Shown piece after piece: positions 7,857 through 16,279 of a stretch of 41,667 nucleotides of DNA; position 1 is the stretch's first letter, and each line of letters opens with the position of its first letter. The notes under the pieces are model-generated. The model ran no database searches and was not told the origin of the DNA. It saw nothing but the letters and a program-made list of their open reading frames with translations. Origin of the DNA: Aneurinibacillus aneurinilyticus ATCC 12856 (GTDB lineage Bacteria; Bacillota; Bacilli; Aneurinibacillales; Aneurinibacillaceae); NCBI RefSeq assembly GCF_000466385.1, contig NZ_KE952679.1, positions 7,922 to 49,588 of the forward strand, given 5' to 3'. The translations under genes and the position numbers were made by a program.

Positions 7857-7882
7857 TGAAACGCAGACTATTTTTCTGCGTA
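7857..7882 (+). promoter_or_regulatory. Sigma-W-type (ECF) promoter of the DUF4870 gene
   Basis: TGAAAC at 7857-7862 and CGTA at 7879-7882 are separated by exactly 16 bases, matching the known sigma-W consensus of Bacillus at every fixed position. The start codon of the DUF4870 gene is 44 bases further. Confidence 0.85.
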
Positions 7883-7925
7883 TAAAATAATATGAAAAAA
7901 GCAGAAAGCCAAGGGGGATATCCTT

Positions 7926-8234
7926 ATGAATGCGAAACCGGCTTGCATTATTATCCATGGGAGTACATTTTTTGCACCCATTCTTGTACCATTGCTGTTT
8001 TATTTTTTATCTGATCAGGCATATATAAAAGAAAAAGCGATGGAGGCGCTGTTATTCCATATTTTAATGGGGGTAGCGATTGCGATTTCCTCATTCTTGA
8101 TGATTGTCCTGATTGGTTTTGTTCTGGTACCGATTTTTTCGATTATTGCCATCTACTATCCAATTAAAGGAATTATTCGGGCATTGCAGGAAAAACCGTT
8201 CCAATATCCGATTGTACACAGTTGGGTTCGGTAA
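7926..8234 (+). CDS. DUF4870-like small membrane protein
   Basis: Encodes 102 residues: a short cytoplasmic N-terminus, a first membrane segment near residues 14-30, a charged loop (SDQAYIKEKAMEAL), and two further hydrophobic segments to about residue 82 ending in YYPIKGIIRAL. This layout and the loop match the DUF4870 family of small multi-pass proteins of unknown role. AAGGGGGATATCCTT gives the ribosome site before ATG 7926. It is a single-gene unit between a sigma-W-type promoter and a strong terminator, so membrane-stress induction is likely. Confidence 0.75.
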   Translation: MNAKPACIIIHGSTFFAPILVPLLFYFLSDQAYIKEKAMEALLFHILMGVAIAISSFLMIVLIGFVLVPIFSIIAIYYPIKGIIRALQEKPFQYPIVHSWVR

Positions 8235-8254
8235 GGTAAACAGTGAAAATGAAT

Positions 8255-8298
8255 AAAAGACGCGGGCTTTGCTCTTACGCATCCCGCGTCTTTTATTT
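8255..8298 (+). terminator. Terminator after the DUF4870 gene
   Basis: AAAAGACGCGGG pairs with CCCGCGTCTTTT across a 16-base loop, followed by ATTTATT. The flanking A and T runs would also serve the opposite strand. Confidence 0.85.
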
Positions 8299-8433
8299 AT
8301 TAAAAGAGACCAACATGAAATCTAACAAAAAGTTATGTTATAGCTCTAGGAGCACAAAATACTCCTGTGTTATTGTTATAGAAGTACATTTAAAAATCAA
8401 TCCGCAATTTTACACGGAAGGATATCTTTTCTA

Positions 8434-10422
8434 ATGGTAAGCGAATTTTTTATCAATTTGGTTATTATGCTCTTTTTCCTATTTATAGGGCAACAATGCG
8501 TTAAAAATGATGATATAAACGCTGCTTCACCCATTCGGAAACGAACGGTTCTTGGCGTGGTATATGGGGTGATAGGGACGGTATTGGTCGGTTTCTATGC
8601 GTGGAAGATCGGACCGTTTTACATTGATTTAAGACATATCCCTGTAATGCTGGCAGCCCTATATGGTGGCTGGATGCCTGCTTTGCTTGCAGCTTTCGTC
8701 ATCGGAATAGTAGAACATCTATTTACCGGATTTGGCAGCGGAGAGTTTCTTGTTTTTTTACAGTTAATTGTAACTGCTCTGATTTGCGGACTCTTCTCGA
8801 AGCTGCGCCAGCCTGATAGGATAAAATATGGCATGATGATAGTGTATGTTTATATACAAAATGTAATCATATTTGCTATTCTGACTAATGAAACATCTAT
8901 TTTAAAACAAATTATTTTAGTATACGGATTTATTTTTACGATTGGCTCCATTGTTGCATTCCAATTTGTGCAGTATTTGCTGCAATCGGACAGAAGGTTT
9001 CGGCTTCTCCAAGCATCAAGGCGGGAGCTACTGGATACGATACAGGAGCATCAGGGATATATCTTTAAGTTTAGAAAGAAAAACAAAAAGTATAATCATA
9101 TTCTTTATGGAGGACAATTGCCTAATCGTATTGGAATTGCTCCAGAAGAGGTGATAAACCAAAACGCTGTAGCAGTTGTCAACGAAGGAGGCAGCCAGAA
9201 GACGATTGTCTGCTATGAGGAGGCATGGAAAGGAAATGAGGTTACGTACGAGCTGGCGTATCCAGATAGAGAAAAAACATGTCTGGTCATGTTGAGACCG
9301 ATTCAAAAACAAGGAAGGGTAGTGGAAGTTGTGGGTTCGGTTGTTGATATTACGGACAAAAAAGCTGCTCAAAAGGAATTGAAAGCAAGTGAAGCAAAGT
9401 ACAGGTTGATTATGGAAAATACATTGGACTTAATTGCGCTATGGGATAAGAATGGAAGAATAACCTATGTTTCTCCTTCACATAACGTTTGTCTCGGATA
9501 CGATAGCGAATATTTGCAAGGGCAGCTAAAGACGGAGATTTTCCATCCGGACGATGTGAAAAGCATAGTGGAACAAGTAAAAAAACTTCTTATCACAAGG
9601 GAGCCTTTTACTCTGGAATACCGGGTCCGCCATGCGGAAGGATACTGGCTGACGCTTGAGGCGACGACGATGCCTGTGCTTAACGAAGAGAAGGAAGTGA
9701 CCAATTTCGTTGTAATTGCTCGTGATGTGACAGAGCGTAAGCAAGCGGAAGAGCGCTTGCGCTCTACGGAGAAGCTCTTAGCGGTAGGAGAGCTGGCAGC
9801 TGGAGTCGCCCATGAAATTCGCAATCCATTAACCACATTGAAGGGATTTGTTCAGTTCATGCGGGAGGGGCACAGGGATGATACGTACTTTACCCTCATG
9901 GAATCTGAGCTGGAGCGGATTGAATTGATTACGAACGAGTTTTTGCTTCTGGCAAAGCCGCAGGCTTATGAATTAAAACCGTTAAAAGTGGATGTGTTAA
10001 TGGAAAGTGTAGCCGCATTGCTGATAGCGCAGGCGAATTTGTTTGGCATTGAACTTAAAATGAAATTCGAACGAAACCTGCCTACTATCATGTGCGAAGA
10101 GAATCTTTTGAAACAAGTATTTGTGAATTTGATTAAAAATGCGATTGAAGCGATGCCGGATGGAGGAGAAATTGTAATTGAAGTAAAGCGTTCAGAAGAT
10201 AAAGCTATCCGCATTCTCGTGCATGATCAGGGGTGTGGAATTGAAGCGGAGCGTATTTCAAGGCTTGGAGAGCCGTTCTATAGTCTAAAAGAAAAAGGAA
10301 CCGGATTGGGGTTAATGGTATGCTTCAAAATCATTAAAGAGCATCACGGCTCCATTCGTTTTAGTAGTGAAGTAGGAAAAGGGACGACAGTCGAGATTGC
10401 TTTGCCAATTAGGGAACAATGA
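8434..10422 (+). CDS. PAS-domain sensor histidine kinase (5TM-LYT, sporulation-kinase type)
   Basis: Encodes 662 residues. Residues 1-190 hold about five to six membrane segments of the 5TMR-LYT type, with the conserved FYIDLRHIPVMLAALYGGWMPAL block. A possible degenerate PAS region spans about 205-310, a clear PAS/PAC about 320-440 (YRLIMENTLDLIALWDKNGRITYVSPS), then HisKA with GVAHEIRNPLTTLKG (phosphoacceptor His460) and a HATPase with NLIKNAIEAMPDGG, DQGCGI and GTGLGLMVCFKII. The HEIRNPLTTLKGF box is typical of KinA/KinB/KinE-like kinases feeding the Spo0A phosphorelay. No response regulator gene is adjacent, so it is an orphan kinase, consistent with a phosphorelay kinase. ATG 8434 is preceded by GGAAGGA at 11 bases. 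Confidence 0.85.
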   Translation: MVSEFFINLVIMLFFLFIGQQCVKNDDINAASPIRKRTVLGVVYGVIGTVLVGFYAWKIGPFYIDLRHIPVMLAALYGGWMPALLAAFVIGIVEHLFTGFGSGEFLVFLQLIVTALICGLFSKLRQPDRIKYGMMIVYVYIQNVIIFAILTNETSILKQIILVYGFIFTIGSIVAFQFVQYLLQSDRRFRLLQASRRELLDTIQEHQGYIFKFRKKNKKYNHILYGGQLPNRIGIAPEEVINQNAVAVVNEGGSQKTIVCYEEAWKGNEVTYELAYPDREKTCLVMLRPIQKQGRVVEVVGSVVDITDKKAAQKELKASEAKYRLIMENTLDLIALWDKNGRITYVSPSHNVCLGYDSEYLQGQLKTEIFHPDDVKSIVEQVKKLLITREPFTLEYRVRHAEGYWLTLEATTMPVLNEEKEVTNFVVIARDVTERKQAEERLRSTEKLLAVGELAAGVAHEIRNPLTTLKGFVQFMREGHRDDTYFTLMESELERIELITNEFLLLAKPQAYELKPLKVDVLMESVAALLIAQANLFGIELKMKFERNLPTIMCEENLLKQVFVNLIKNAIEAMPDGGEIVIEVKRSEDKAIRILVHDQGCGIEAERISRLGEPFYSLKEKGTGLGLMVCFKIIKEHHGSIRFSSEVGKGTTVEIALPIREQ

Positions 10423-10441
10423 GGCAAATGATGAACTTATA

Positions 10442-10470
10442 AGAAAATCGGCAGGATTTTCTATTTTGTT
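10442..10470 (+). terminator. Weak terminator after the sensor kinase
   Basis: AGAAAATC pairs with GATTTTCT across five bases, followed by ATTTTGTT. The stem is A/T-rich, so efficiency is uncertain. Confidence 0.45.
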
Positions 10471-10514
10471 GGTCGAAGTTTATACTATCATTGCAAAAAT
10501 CGAGGTGCAAGGCA

Positions 10515-10883
10515 GTGCAATATGAGGAGATTCGAGCGTATTGTCTGGACAAACAAGGGGCGATGGAAACGTTTCCGTTTGGAGACGATGTGGCAGTAAT
10601 GAAGATTGGGAACAAAATGTTTGCGTTGCTATCCCACCGAGATGGTATATCGCATATCAGCTTAAAATGTGAACCTGATGTAAGTGAAGTGCTGCGCGAA
10701 CAATATGCTGCGATAAAGCCCGGCTATCATTTGAACAAGCGGCATTGGAATACGGTGGAGCTAGACGAAACCATACCGGCAGAAGAGATAATCGGCATGG
10801 TGGATCGTTCGTACAACCTTGTTTTTAAAAGCTTGAAAAAAGCGGAACGTGAGGCTATTTCCGCGTTCAAGTGTTACAGGTAA
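10515..10883 (+). CDS. MmcQ/YjbR-family protein
   Basis: Encodes about 122 residues from GTG 10515, chosen because GAGGTG lies 7 bases upstream; a TATACT box at 10480 sits where a promoter is expected. The sequence begins VQYEEIRAYCLDKQGAMETFPFG and contains DDVAVMKIGNKMFALLS, SLKCEP, KPGYHLNKRHWNTVEL, which are the hallmark segments of the CyaY-like MmcQ/YjbR fold. Family members may bind double-stranded DNA, but biological roles are undefined. It is one gene on its own with no partner. Confidence 0.85.
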   Translation: MQYEEIRAYCLDKQGAMETFPFGDDVAVMKIGNKMFALLSHRDGISHISLKCEPDVSEVLREQYAAIKPGYHLNKRHWNTVELDETIPAEEIIGMVDRSYNLVFKSLKKAEREAISAFKCYR

Positions 10884-11034
10884 AAATTATGTAAAAAGCG
10901 GATTAATGGCGAAAATATAATGGATTTATAAGAGGAATTTTAACACGCCTCCATATTTTGAAAATGGGCTTCTATGACTTCTTTCTTGTGCATATACATA
11001 TAAAGGTTTGAATGAAGAAGTGGAGGGATAGCCG

Positions 11035-11205
11035 ATGTACCTGGGTGTGTTTGACATGAAAGAAAGGCTTGAACAGATGCGTAAGCTGCTAAAAGAGAAA
11101 CGACGCCTTCAGGAGCTGCTGGAGTATGATATTCAGGATATTGAGCGTGATATTGAAATGCTCCAAAAACAGCTGGAGACTGCGGAACGCAGCCTTTCTG
11201 TGTAA
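11035..11205 (+). CDS. 56-residue coiled-coil protein
   Basis: ATG 11035 follows TGGAGGGATAGCCG, a good ribosome site. The product starts MYLGVFDMKERLEQMRKLL and continues as one charged helix with heptad-like Leu/Ile/Met spacing through residue 52 (LQELLEYDIQDIERDIEMLQ). It has no signal peptide, membrane segment or cysteine. It resembles the short coiled-coil proteins of unknown role seen in many spore formers. Translation of the frame is clean but I do not recognise a family. Confidence 0.6.
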   Translation: MYLGVFDMKERLEQMRKLLKEKRRLQELLEYDIQDIERDIEMLQKQLETAERSLSV

Positions 11206-11526
11206 GCGCATGAATGGACGTTTGTCCTCCTTCCTCCCTGTCCGGCTGCTGTGTACGATATAGGAGAAGCGCGCAGGCAAAGAGGGTGAAACGGTAACCA
11301 AAAAAGAATTGAAACGGTTTGCGAGGCAGAATCCGGAATTTATGACATGGGGAGCGTTTTCGGTAAAATCAGGGCTTTGCACGGATATGCGAAAAACCTC
11401 AAAAGATAATCCTTTTGAGGTTTTTTGTTGGATGCGCAATGTCCTAAAATTATTGTTTAATTTTTTTCGTAAATCGTTTAAAATGAACATGGATTCACGG
11501 AAAAATATACTGTTTTGTGCGCAAAA
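11206..11526. other. Gene-poor gap before the RND operon
   Basis: No gene is called here. An in-frame open stretch around 11282-11400 would read KKELKRFARQNPEFMTWGAF but lacks an acceptable start codon with a ribosome site and runs through the terminator at 11392-11426, so it may be a relic or an unrecognised short gene. Two poly-T/A stretches follow, then the sigma-W-type promoter. Confidence 0.4.
11392..11426 (+). terminator. Terminator upstream of the RND promoter
   Basis: AACCTCAAAAG (11395-11405) pairs with CTTTTGAGGTT (11412-11422) and runs into six T. Confidence 0.85.
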
Positions 11527-11553
11527 TGAAACTATTTTTTATGATGTATCGTA
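11527..11553 (+). promoter_or_regulatory. Sigma-W-type (ECF) promoter of the RND operon
   Basis: TGAAAC at 11527-11532 and CGTA at 11550-11553 are 17 bases apart, the same pattern as upstream of yuaF. The RND gene starts 57 bases further. Confidence 0.8.
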
Positions 11554-11609
11554 GAATCTAAAGTGTTAGATCATGGCAAAGATACAGGAGAAGAAGGGGA
11601 GATATCAGG

Positions 11610-14600
11610 GTGAAAGTAGCTGAATGGTCGGTAAAAAAGCCGATCACCATTGTAATGCTGATCGTGGCAGTAGTCCTGTTCGGTATTATTTCTCTGCCGA
11701 AGTTGAAGGTAGATTTGTTGCCGGAGATGAACATACCCGTAGCGGTTGTCGCAACCAGTTATGAAGGAGCGGCACCAGAGGAGGTGGAGAACCTTATTAC
11801 CAAACCGATGGAAGGAGTCATCGGAACAGTTAGCAATATCAAGAAGATTCGCTCGGTTTCCATTAACGGCGCGTCCCAGATTATCGCCGAATTTAACTGG
11901 GGTACTGATATGGATCAGGCGGCGCTGGACATGCGTGAAAAAGTGGACCTTGTACGTGGAGGGTTGCCTAAAAGTGCAGGTTCGCCGCGGGTAATAAAGA
12001 TAGACCCGAACAGCACGCCGATTATATCGCTCGCGCTGTCAGGACCGATGGATGTCGTTGAACTGAATAAGGTCGCGAAAGATTTGATAAAGTCCCGCAT
12101 TGAACGGGTGGATGGCGTTGCCTCTGTAGGGATTACCGGAGGGAAAACACGCGAGATTCAGTTAACGATTAATCCGAATGCGCTCAATACATACGGATTA
12201 ACTGTTGAGCAGATTACGCAAAGCCTAAGCGCACGCAACCTGTCCGGTACGGCTGGAAGCGTAACAGAAGGCGATCGCAACGTTAGTATTAAAGTCACAG
12301 GAGAATTTGATAACCCACAGGATATTGGGACTACACCGATTGCGTTACCGCAGGGAGGAACCATTCAATTGGCGGATCTGCTAACGGTAACAGACGGTTA
12401 TAAGAAAGTTACTCAGATAGCAACGGTAAATAACCAGCCAAGCCTGGGGATTAGTGTAACGAAAGCATCAGGTGCCAATACGGTTGAAGTAGCCAATAAG
12501 GTTATGAAGGAGCTGGAGGCACTTAAGCCGCAATTACCGCAGGGCATGAAGCTGGACACCATTATGGATACTTCCGTGTTCATTAAAGATTCCATCTCCA
12601 CAGTTGCGGAGCACGCCCTTGTAGGTGGTCTATTCGCGGTAGTTATTTTATACTTGTTCCTACATAGCTTTCGTTCGATGCTCGTTGTGGCGATTGTTAT
12701 TCCGATTTCTGTCGTCGCTACGTTCGCTCTTATGTATTTCGGCGGACAGACGATTAACCTGATTTCACTGGCTGGTCTGACGCTCGGACTTGGTTCACTG
12801 GTAGACTTTGCCGTCGTTGTGCTGGAGAGTATTTATCGAAAGCGACAGGCTGGACTTGATGTTACGCTTGCCTCGATTGTCGGGGCAAAAGAGGTAGGCA
12901 CTGCCGTTATGGCGTCGGCACTGGCGCAAATTTGCGTATTCTTGCCGATCGTGTTCGTAGAAGGTTTAGCTGCGCAGTTGTTTGGACCGTTAGCATTGAC
13001 TGTTGTGTTCTCGCATATTGCAGCGTTGCTTGCCTCGATTACGCTTGTGCCGATGATGGCTTCGAAGCTATTGAAGGAACCTCCGCGCGAGGAAGAGGAT
13101 TATCTGCGCTCTGACAAAAAGACGCCGATGGTTTTGTTCCAAAAAGGCTTTTATCGCGTAAGTAAAGCATACGGACGCTTGATTAGCTGGGCTATTTCTC
13201 ACCGTAAAACTGTCATACTCTCAACGATTATCGCAATGGTTGTCGCTATCGGTGTGTTTGCTTCCCCATTGATCGGTAAAGAATTTTTAAGCTCGTTCGA
13301 TCAGGGAGACGTAACGGTGAGCGTCAAGCTTCCTCCAGGTTCTAAATTAGAAGAAACAGAAAAGATTGTGCATCAAGTAGAGAAGTTCGTTAATAAAATT
13401 CCGGAAAAAAGTATTGTTTATACAACAATCGGAAGCTCGGGCGGACCAGATGTTATCCAGACACAGACGACTCACATGGGGTCCATTCAGTTGAAGCTTG
13501 TACCGAAGGACGAACGCAAGCGTTCAACAGCTCAGGTTGTAGAAGAAATTCGTGCGAAAGTTAAAGACATTCCAGGGGCGGAGATTAAGGCGGAAGCGGC
13601 TGATTCGAGCGGGGTGTCCAGTGGAAAACCGATTGCTATTTCGATTCGCGGCGATGATTTAAGCGTACTTGCCGATATTAGCAATACGATTAAAAATATC
13701 GTCAAAGAAGTAGACGGCACACGTAATGTGGAGACATCGCTACAGAATGAAACCGAACAATTTACATTGAAGGTAGACAGTAATCTGGCAGCACAATATG
13801 GCGTTACGGCTAGCCAGATAATGAGTGCTGTACGCACCGCGTTTGATGGCCAGGTTGCTACACAGTACCGGACAGGGGACGATGAGATTGATATCCGCGT
13901 TAAGTTTCCGGAAAACTTTAAATCCGAGATGAATAATATCGAAGGACTGATGATGTCCACCCAGACCGGGGCTCAAGTTGCCGTTGGACAGGTGGCGAAA
14001 ATTTCAAAAGAAGGCATTCCGCAGCAAATTAGCCGGACAAATCAGACGCGCGAAGTTAGCGTAAACGGCGATATTACAGGACGACCTCTGAATGTGGTTA
14101 ATCAGGAGATTGACGCCAAGCTTGCCCAGTTAAAGCTGCCGGACGGCTACTTCATTGATAAAGGCGGTCAGGCGGAAGATATGGCCGAATCGTTCTCAAG
14201 CCTGGGTATAGCCCTTATTCTTGCCATTGCGCTCGTATATATGGTTATGGCAAGCCAATTTGAGTCACTGTTCTATCCGTTTGTCATTATGTTTTCCATT
14301 CCGCCAACGTTTATCGGGGTCGTTATCGGCTTGCTGGTGACCGGATATTCGCTGAACGTATCGGCGTTGATGGGTTGCATTTTGCTGGTTGGTATCGTTG
14401 TAAACAATGCGATCGTATTGATTGACTATATTAATACACTACGTGCGGAAGGTATGGAACGGGATGAAGCGGTTAAGAAGGCGGGACCGGTACGATTGCG
14501 TCCGATTCTGATGACGACACTTACTACGGTGCTTGCGATTTTACCTCTCGCCTTTGGTGGCGGAGAAGGATCAGAATCGCAGGCTCCAATGGCCATTGTT

Positions 14601-14771
14601 GTCGCATTCGGTCTGACGTTCTCTACTTTGGTTACCCTTGTGCTTGTACCTGTGGTGTATACTTTATTTGATGATAGGATTCAGAAACGGAGAAAGCGTC
14701 GGATGGAACGCCGCGAAAAGAGAAGACAGCGCAGAGAGAAGAAAACAGGAGGAGAATCGTTTAATGCGTAA
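11610..14771 (+). CDS. swrC: RND-family multidrug efflux permease (SwrC/AcrB type)
   Basis: Encodes 1053 residues, full length for the HAE1/HME-like RND pumps. Proton-driven efflux of surfactants, lipopeptides and drugs is known for B. subtilis SwrC (YerP). The layout is TM1 (KPITIVMLIVAVVLFG), a large porter domain, TM2-6 (about 336-480) containing LGSLVDFAVVVLESI in TM4 with the proton-relay Asp, a second porter domain about 555-860, TM8-12, and a Lys/Arg-rich cytoplasmic tail (RIQKRRKRRMERREKRR). GTG 11610 with GGGGAGATATCAGG is used. It is followed by the adaptor gene with an 8-base overlap, the reverse of the usual adaptor-first order. The gene symbol is by family resemblance; specificity is unknown. 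Confidence 0.9.
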   Translation: MKVAEWSVKKPITIVMLIVAVVLFGIISLPKLKVDLLPEMNIPVAVVATSYEGAAPEEVENLITKPMEGVIGTVSNIKKIRSVSINGASQIIAEFNWGTDMDQAALDMREKVDLVRGGLPKSAGSPRVIKIDPNSTPIISLALSGPMDVVELNKVAKDLIKSRIERVDGVASVGITGGKTREIQLTINPNALNTYGLTVEQITQSLSARNLSGTAGSVTEGDRNVSIKVTGEFDNPQDIGTTPIALPQGGTIQLADLLTVTDGYKKVTQIATVNNQPSLGISVTKASGANTVEVANKVMKELEALKPQLPQGMKLDTIMDTSVFIKDSISTVAEHALVGGLFAVVILYLFLHSFRSMLVVAIVIPISVVATFALMYFGGQTINLISLAGLTLGLGSLVDFAVVVLESIYRKRQAGLDVTLASIVGAKEVGTAVMASALAQICVFLPIVFVEGLAAQLFGPLALTVVFSHIAALLASITLVPMMASKLLKEPPREEEDYLRSDKKTPMVLFQKGFYRVSKAYGRLISWAISHRKTVILSTIIAMVVAIGVFASPLIGKEFLSSFDQGDVTVSVKLPPGSKLEETEKIVHQVEKFVNKIPEKSIVYTTIGSSGGPDVIQTQTTHMGSIQLKLVPKDERKRSTAQVVEEIRAKVKDIPGAEIKAEAADSSGVSSGKPIAISIRGDDLSVLADISNTIKNIVKEVDGTRNVETSLQNETEQFTLKVDSNLAAQYGVTASQIMSAVRTAFDGQVATQYRTGDDEIDIRVKFPENFKSEMNNIEGLMMSTQTGAQVAVGQVAKISKEGIPQQISRTNQTREVSVNGDITGRPLNVVNQEIDAKLAQLKLPDGYFIDKGGQAEDMAESFSSLGIALILAIALVYMVMASQFESLFYPFVIMFSIPPTFIGVVIGLLVTGYSLNVSALMGCILLVGIVVNNAIVLIDYINTLRAEGMERDEAVKKAGPVRLRPILMTTLTTVLAILPLAFGGGEGSESQAPMAIVVAFGLTFSTLVTLVLVPVVYTLFDDRIQKRRKRRMERREKRRQRREKKTGGESFNA

Positions 14772-16200
14772 GATAGTAATAGGAATGACTGTTGCCGGCC
14801 TTGTGGCAACGAGCGTCGTTGTAGCGGGATGTGGCGCGGGTGGAAGCCAGGAAGCATCGGCGCCTGTACAGGCTCAAACGGTACCTGTAGAAGTAGAGCC
14901 GGTTCTCAATGGAACGCTTGATAAAGGTCGAACACTTACAGGTACGACCCAGCCATCGCAAGTGGTCAATGTTGTGTCAAAAGTGAGCGCCAAAGTGACC
15001 TCGCTTCCGGTAAAGGTCGGACAAAAAGTGAATGCGGGCGACGTATTGTTTCGCCTTGACGATAAAGAGCTGCGCGATACGGTAGCTCAGTCACAGGAGA
15101 AAGTGGCGCTCGCTCGCGCTTCGCTGGCCCAGACGCAGGCTCAGACGAGAAGCGGAGTTAATTCTGCGGAGTCCGGAGTCAACCAGGCCAACAGTGCATT
15201 GGCACAGGCGAATAGCTCATATGAACAAGCGCAAAACAGCATTACGAATGCATACAATGATATGGGGCAGGCGAATGCACAGTTGGAAAAAGCCCAGCAG
15301 GGATATGAGGATGCAAAAACGAATGCCGAACGAATGGAAATGTTGTTCAAGCAAGGCGCAACAACAAAGAAAGAGCTTGAGCAAGCACAAACACTGCTGA
15401 AGAATGCTCAAATCGCCATTCAGGAAGCGCAAATCCAGCAGAAGAAAGCGGATGTGTCATTAAAGAATGCAGAAGCGTCGAAGCGCAGTGCAGAAGAATC
15501 TCGTAAGAACGCACAGTCCTCGCTTGCCACTGCCAAGAAACAGGTGCAAAACGCCGGTGGATCAGAAAGCATAGAAGTGGCACGTAAGCAGCTTGCGCAA
15601 GAGGAGTTGAACTTGCGAATCGCGCGCGATAATTTGAATAATGCAGTCGTTGTGGCACCCATCTCCGGAACGATAGGCACGATCAATGGGGAAATAGGTG
15701 ACTTCTCGTCCCCGCAAAGTCCATTTATGGTACTGGCTAATCTTGATCCGATGAAAGTCATCATCAATGCGCCGGAAAATCTTATCGGTCTGTTTGCGAT
15801 GAATCAGACGGTCGGAATCGAAATACCGTCCTTGAAACACAAAACAAATGGTAAAATTGTCAGCATCAGTCCGCTGAATCAGCAGTCGAAAGGGTATCCG
15901 GTAACCGTGGAGGTACCGAATCCTGAGGGGATCATCAAAGGCGGCATGGCGATCCAGGTGAATGTGGCTTCACCTACGGCCAAGCAGGGTCTTATCATTC
16001 CAACAAGCGCGATTCTAACAGAAGAAAATAAACCGTATGTTTATGTAGCGCAAGGAGACAAGCCGGTGCGTAAACCGATTACCATAGTTGAGCAGAATAG
16101 TGAGCGCACGATGGTGACCGGCTTGCAACAGGGAGAGAAAGTCATCTTTAAAGGCCAGTCGCTCATAGGAGAGGACGTAAAAATCGCCATAAAAAAATAA
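14764..16200 (+). CDS. RND efflux adaptor (membrane fusion lipoprotein)
   Basis: Encodes about 478 residues from ATG 14764, preceded by AGGAGGAG; a longer in-frame reading upstream lies within the RND gene. The N-terminus has a lipoprotein signal ending VVAG-C near residue 22, so the adaptor is anchored to the outer face of the cell membrane. It then has a biotinyl-lipoyl half (VVSKVSAKVTSLPVKVGQKVNAGDVLF), a long alpha-hairpin of Gln/Ala/Asn-rich heptads (about 105-300), the second lipoyl half (VVAPISGTIGTINGEIGD) and a C-terminal beta-barrel and membrane-proximal part (VYVAQGDKPVRKPITI). A long hairpin in a Gram-positive adaptor, with no outer membrane to reach, implies it spans the wall zone or contacts another wall component. 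Its start overlaps the RND stop by 8 bases, so expression is coupled. Confidence 0.88.
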   Translation: MRKIVIGMTVAGLVATSVVVAGCGAGGSQEASAPVQAQTVPVEVEPVLNGTLDKGRTLTGTTQPSQVVNVVSKVSAKVTSLPVKVGQKVNAGDVLFRLDDKELRDTVAQSQEKVALARASLAQTQAQTRSGVNSAESGVNQANSALAQANSSYEQAQNSITNAYNDMGQANAQLEKAQQGYEDAKTNAERMEMLFKQGATTKKELEQAQTLLKNAQIAIQEAQIQQKKADVSLKNAEASKRSAEESRKNAQSSLATAKKQVQNAGGSESIEVARKQLAQEELNLRIARDNLNNAVVVAPISGTIGTINGEIGDFSSPQSPFMVLANLDPMKVIINAPENLIGLFAMNQTVGIEIPSLKHKTNGKIVSISPLNQQSKGYPVTVEVPNPEGIIKGGMAIQVNVASPTAKQGLIIPTSAILTEENKPYVYVAQGDKPVRKPITIVEQNSERTMVTGLQQGEKVIFKGQSLIGEDVKIAIKK

Positions 16201-16230
16201 AAACCAGTAAATATTCGTTTAGAAACGAAC

Positions 16231-16278
16231 ACTCCTGTCCATCCTGTGAAAGAGAGTTCTACACAGGAGGGCAGGAGT
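16231..16278 (+). promoter_or_regulatory. Long hairpin enclosing the ribosome site of the small lipoprotein
   Basis: ACTCCTGTCC (16231-16240) pairs with GGGCAGGAGT (16269-16278), then after one bulged A, TCCTGTG pairs with CACAGGA (16262-16268); 17 base pairs in total around a 13-base loop. The AGGAGG ribosome site (16265-16270) of the gene starting at 16280 is wholly in the 3' arm, so translation should need opening of the hairpin. Confidence 0.75.
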
Positions 16279-16279
16279 T

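Noticed and set aside
11309-11554. 81-residue ORF before the RND operon
   Set aside because: It runs through an intrinsic terminator (11392-11426) and the sigma-W promoter; its start is a TTG without ribosome site.
13532-13976. Minus-strand frames of up to 142 codons inside the RND gene
   Set aside because: No ribosome site and full overlap with strong coding on the other strand.
16201-16230. TTCGTTT-AGA-AACGAA as terminator of the RND-adaptor genes
   Set aside because: The small hairpin has no T run; the nearby larger hairpin covers the ribosome site of the lipoprotein instead.
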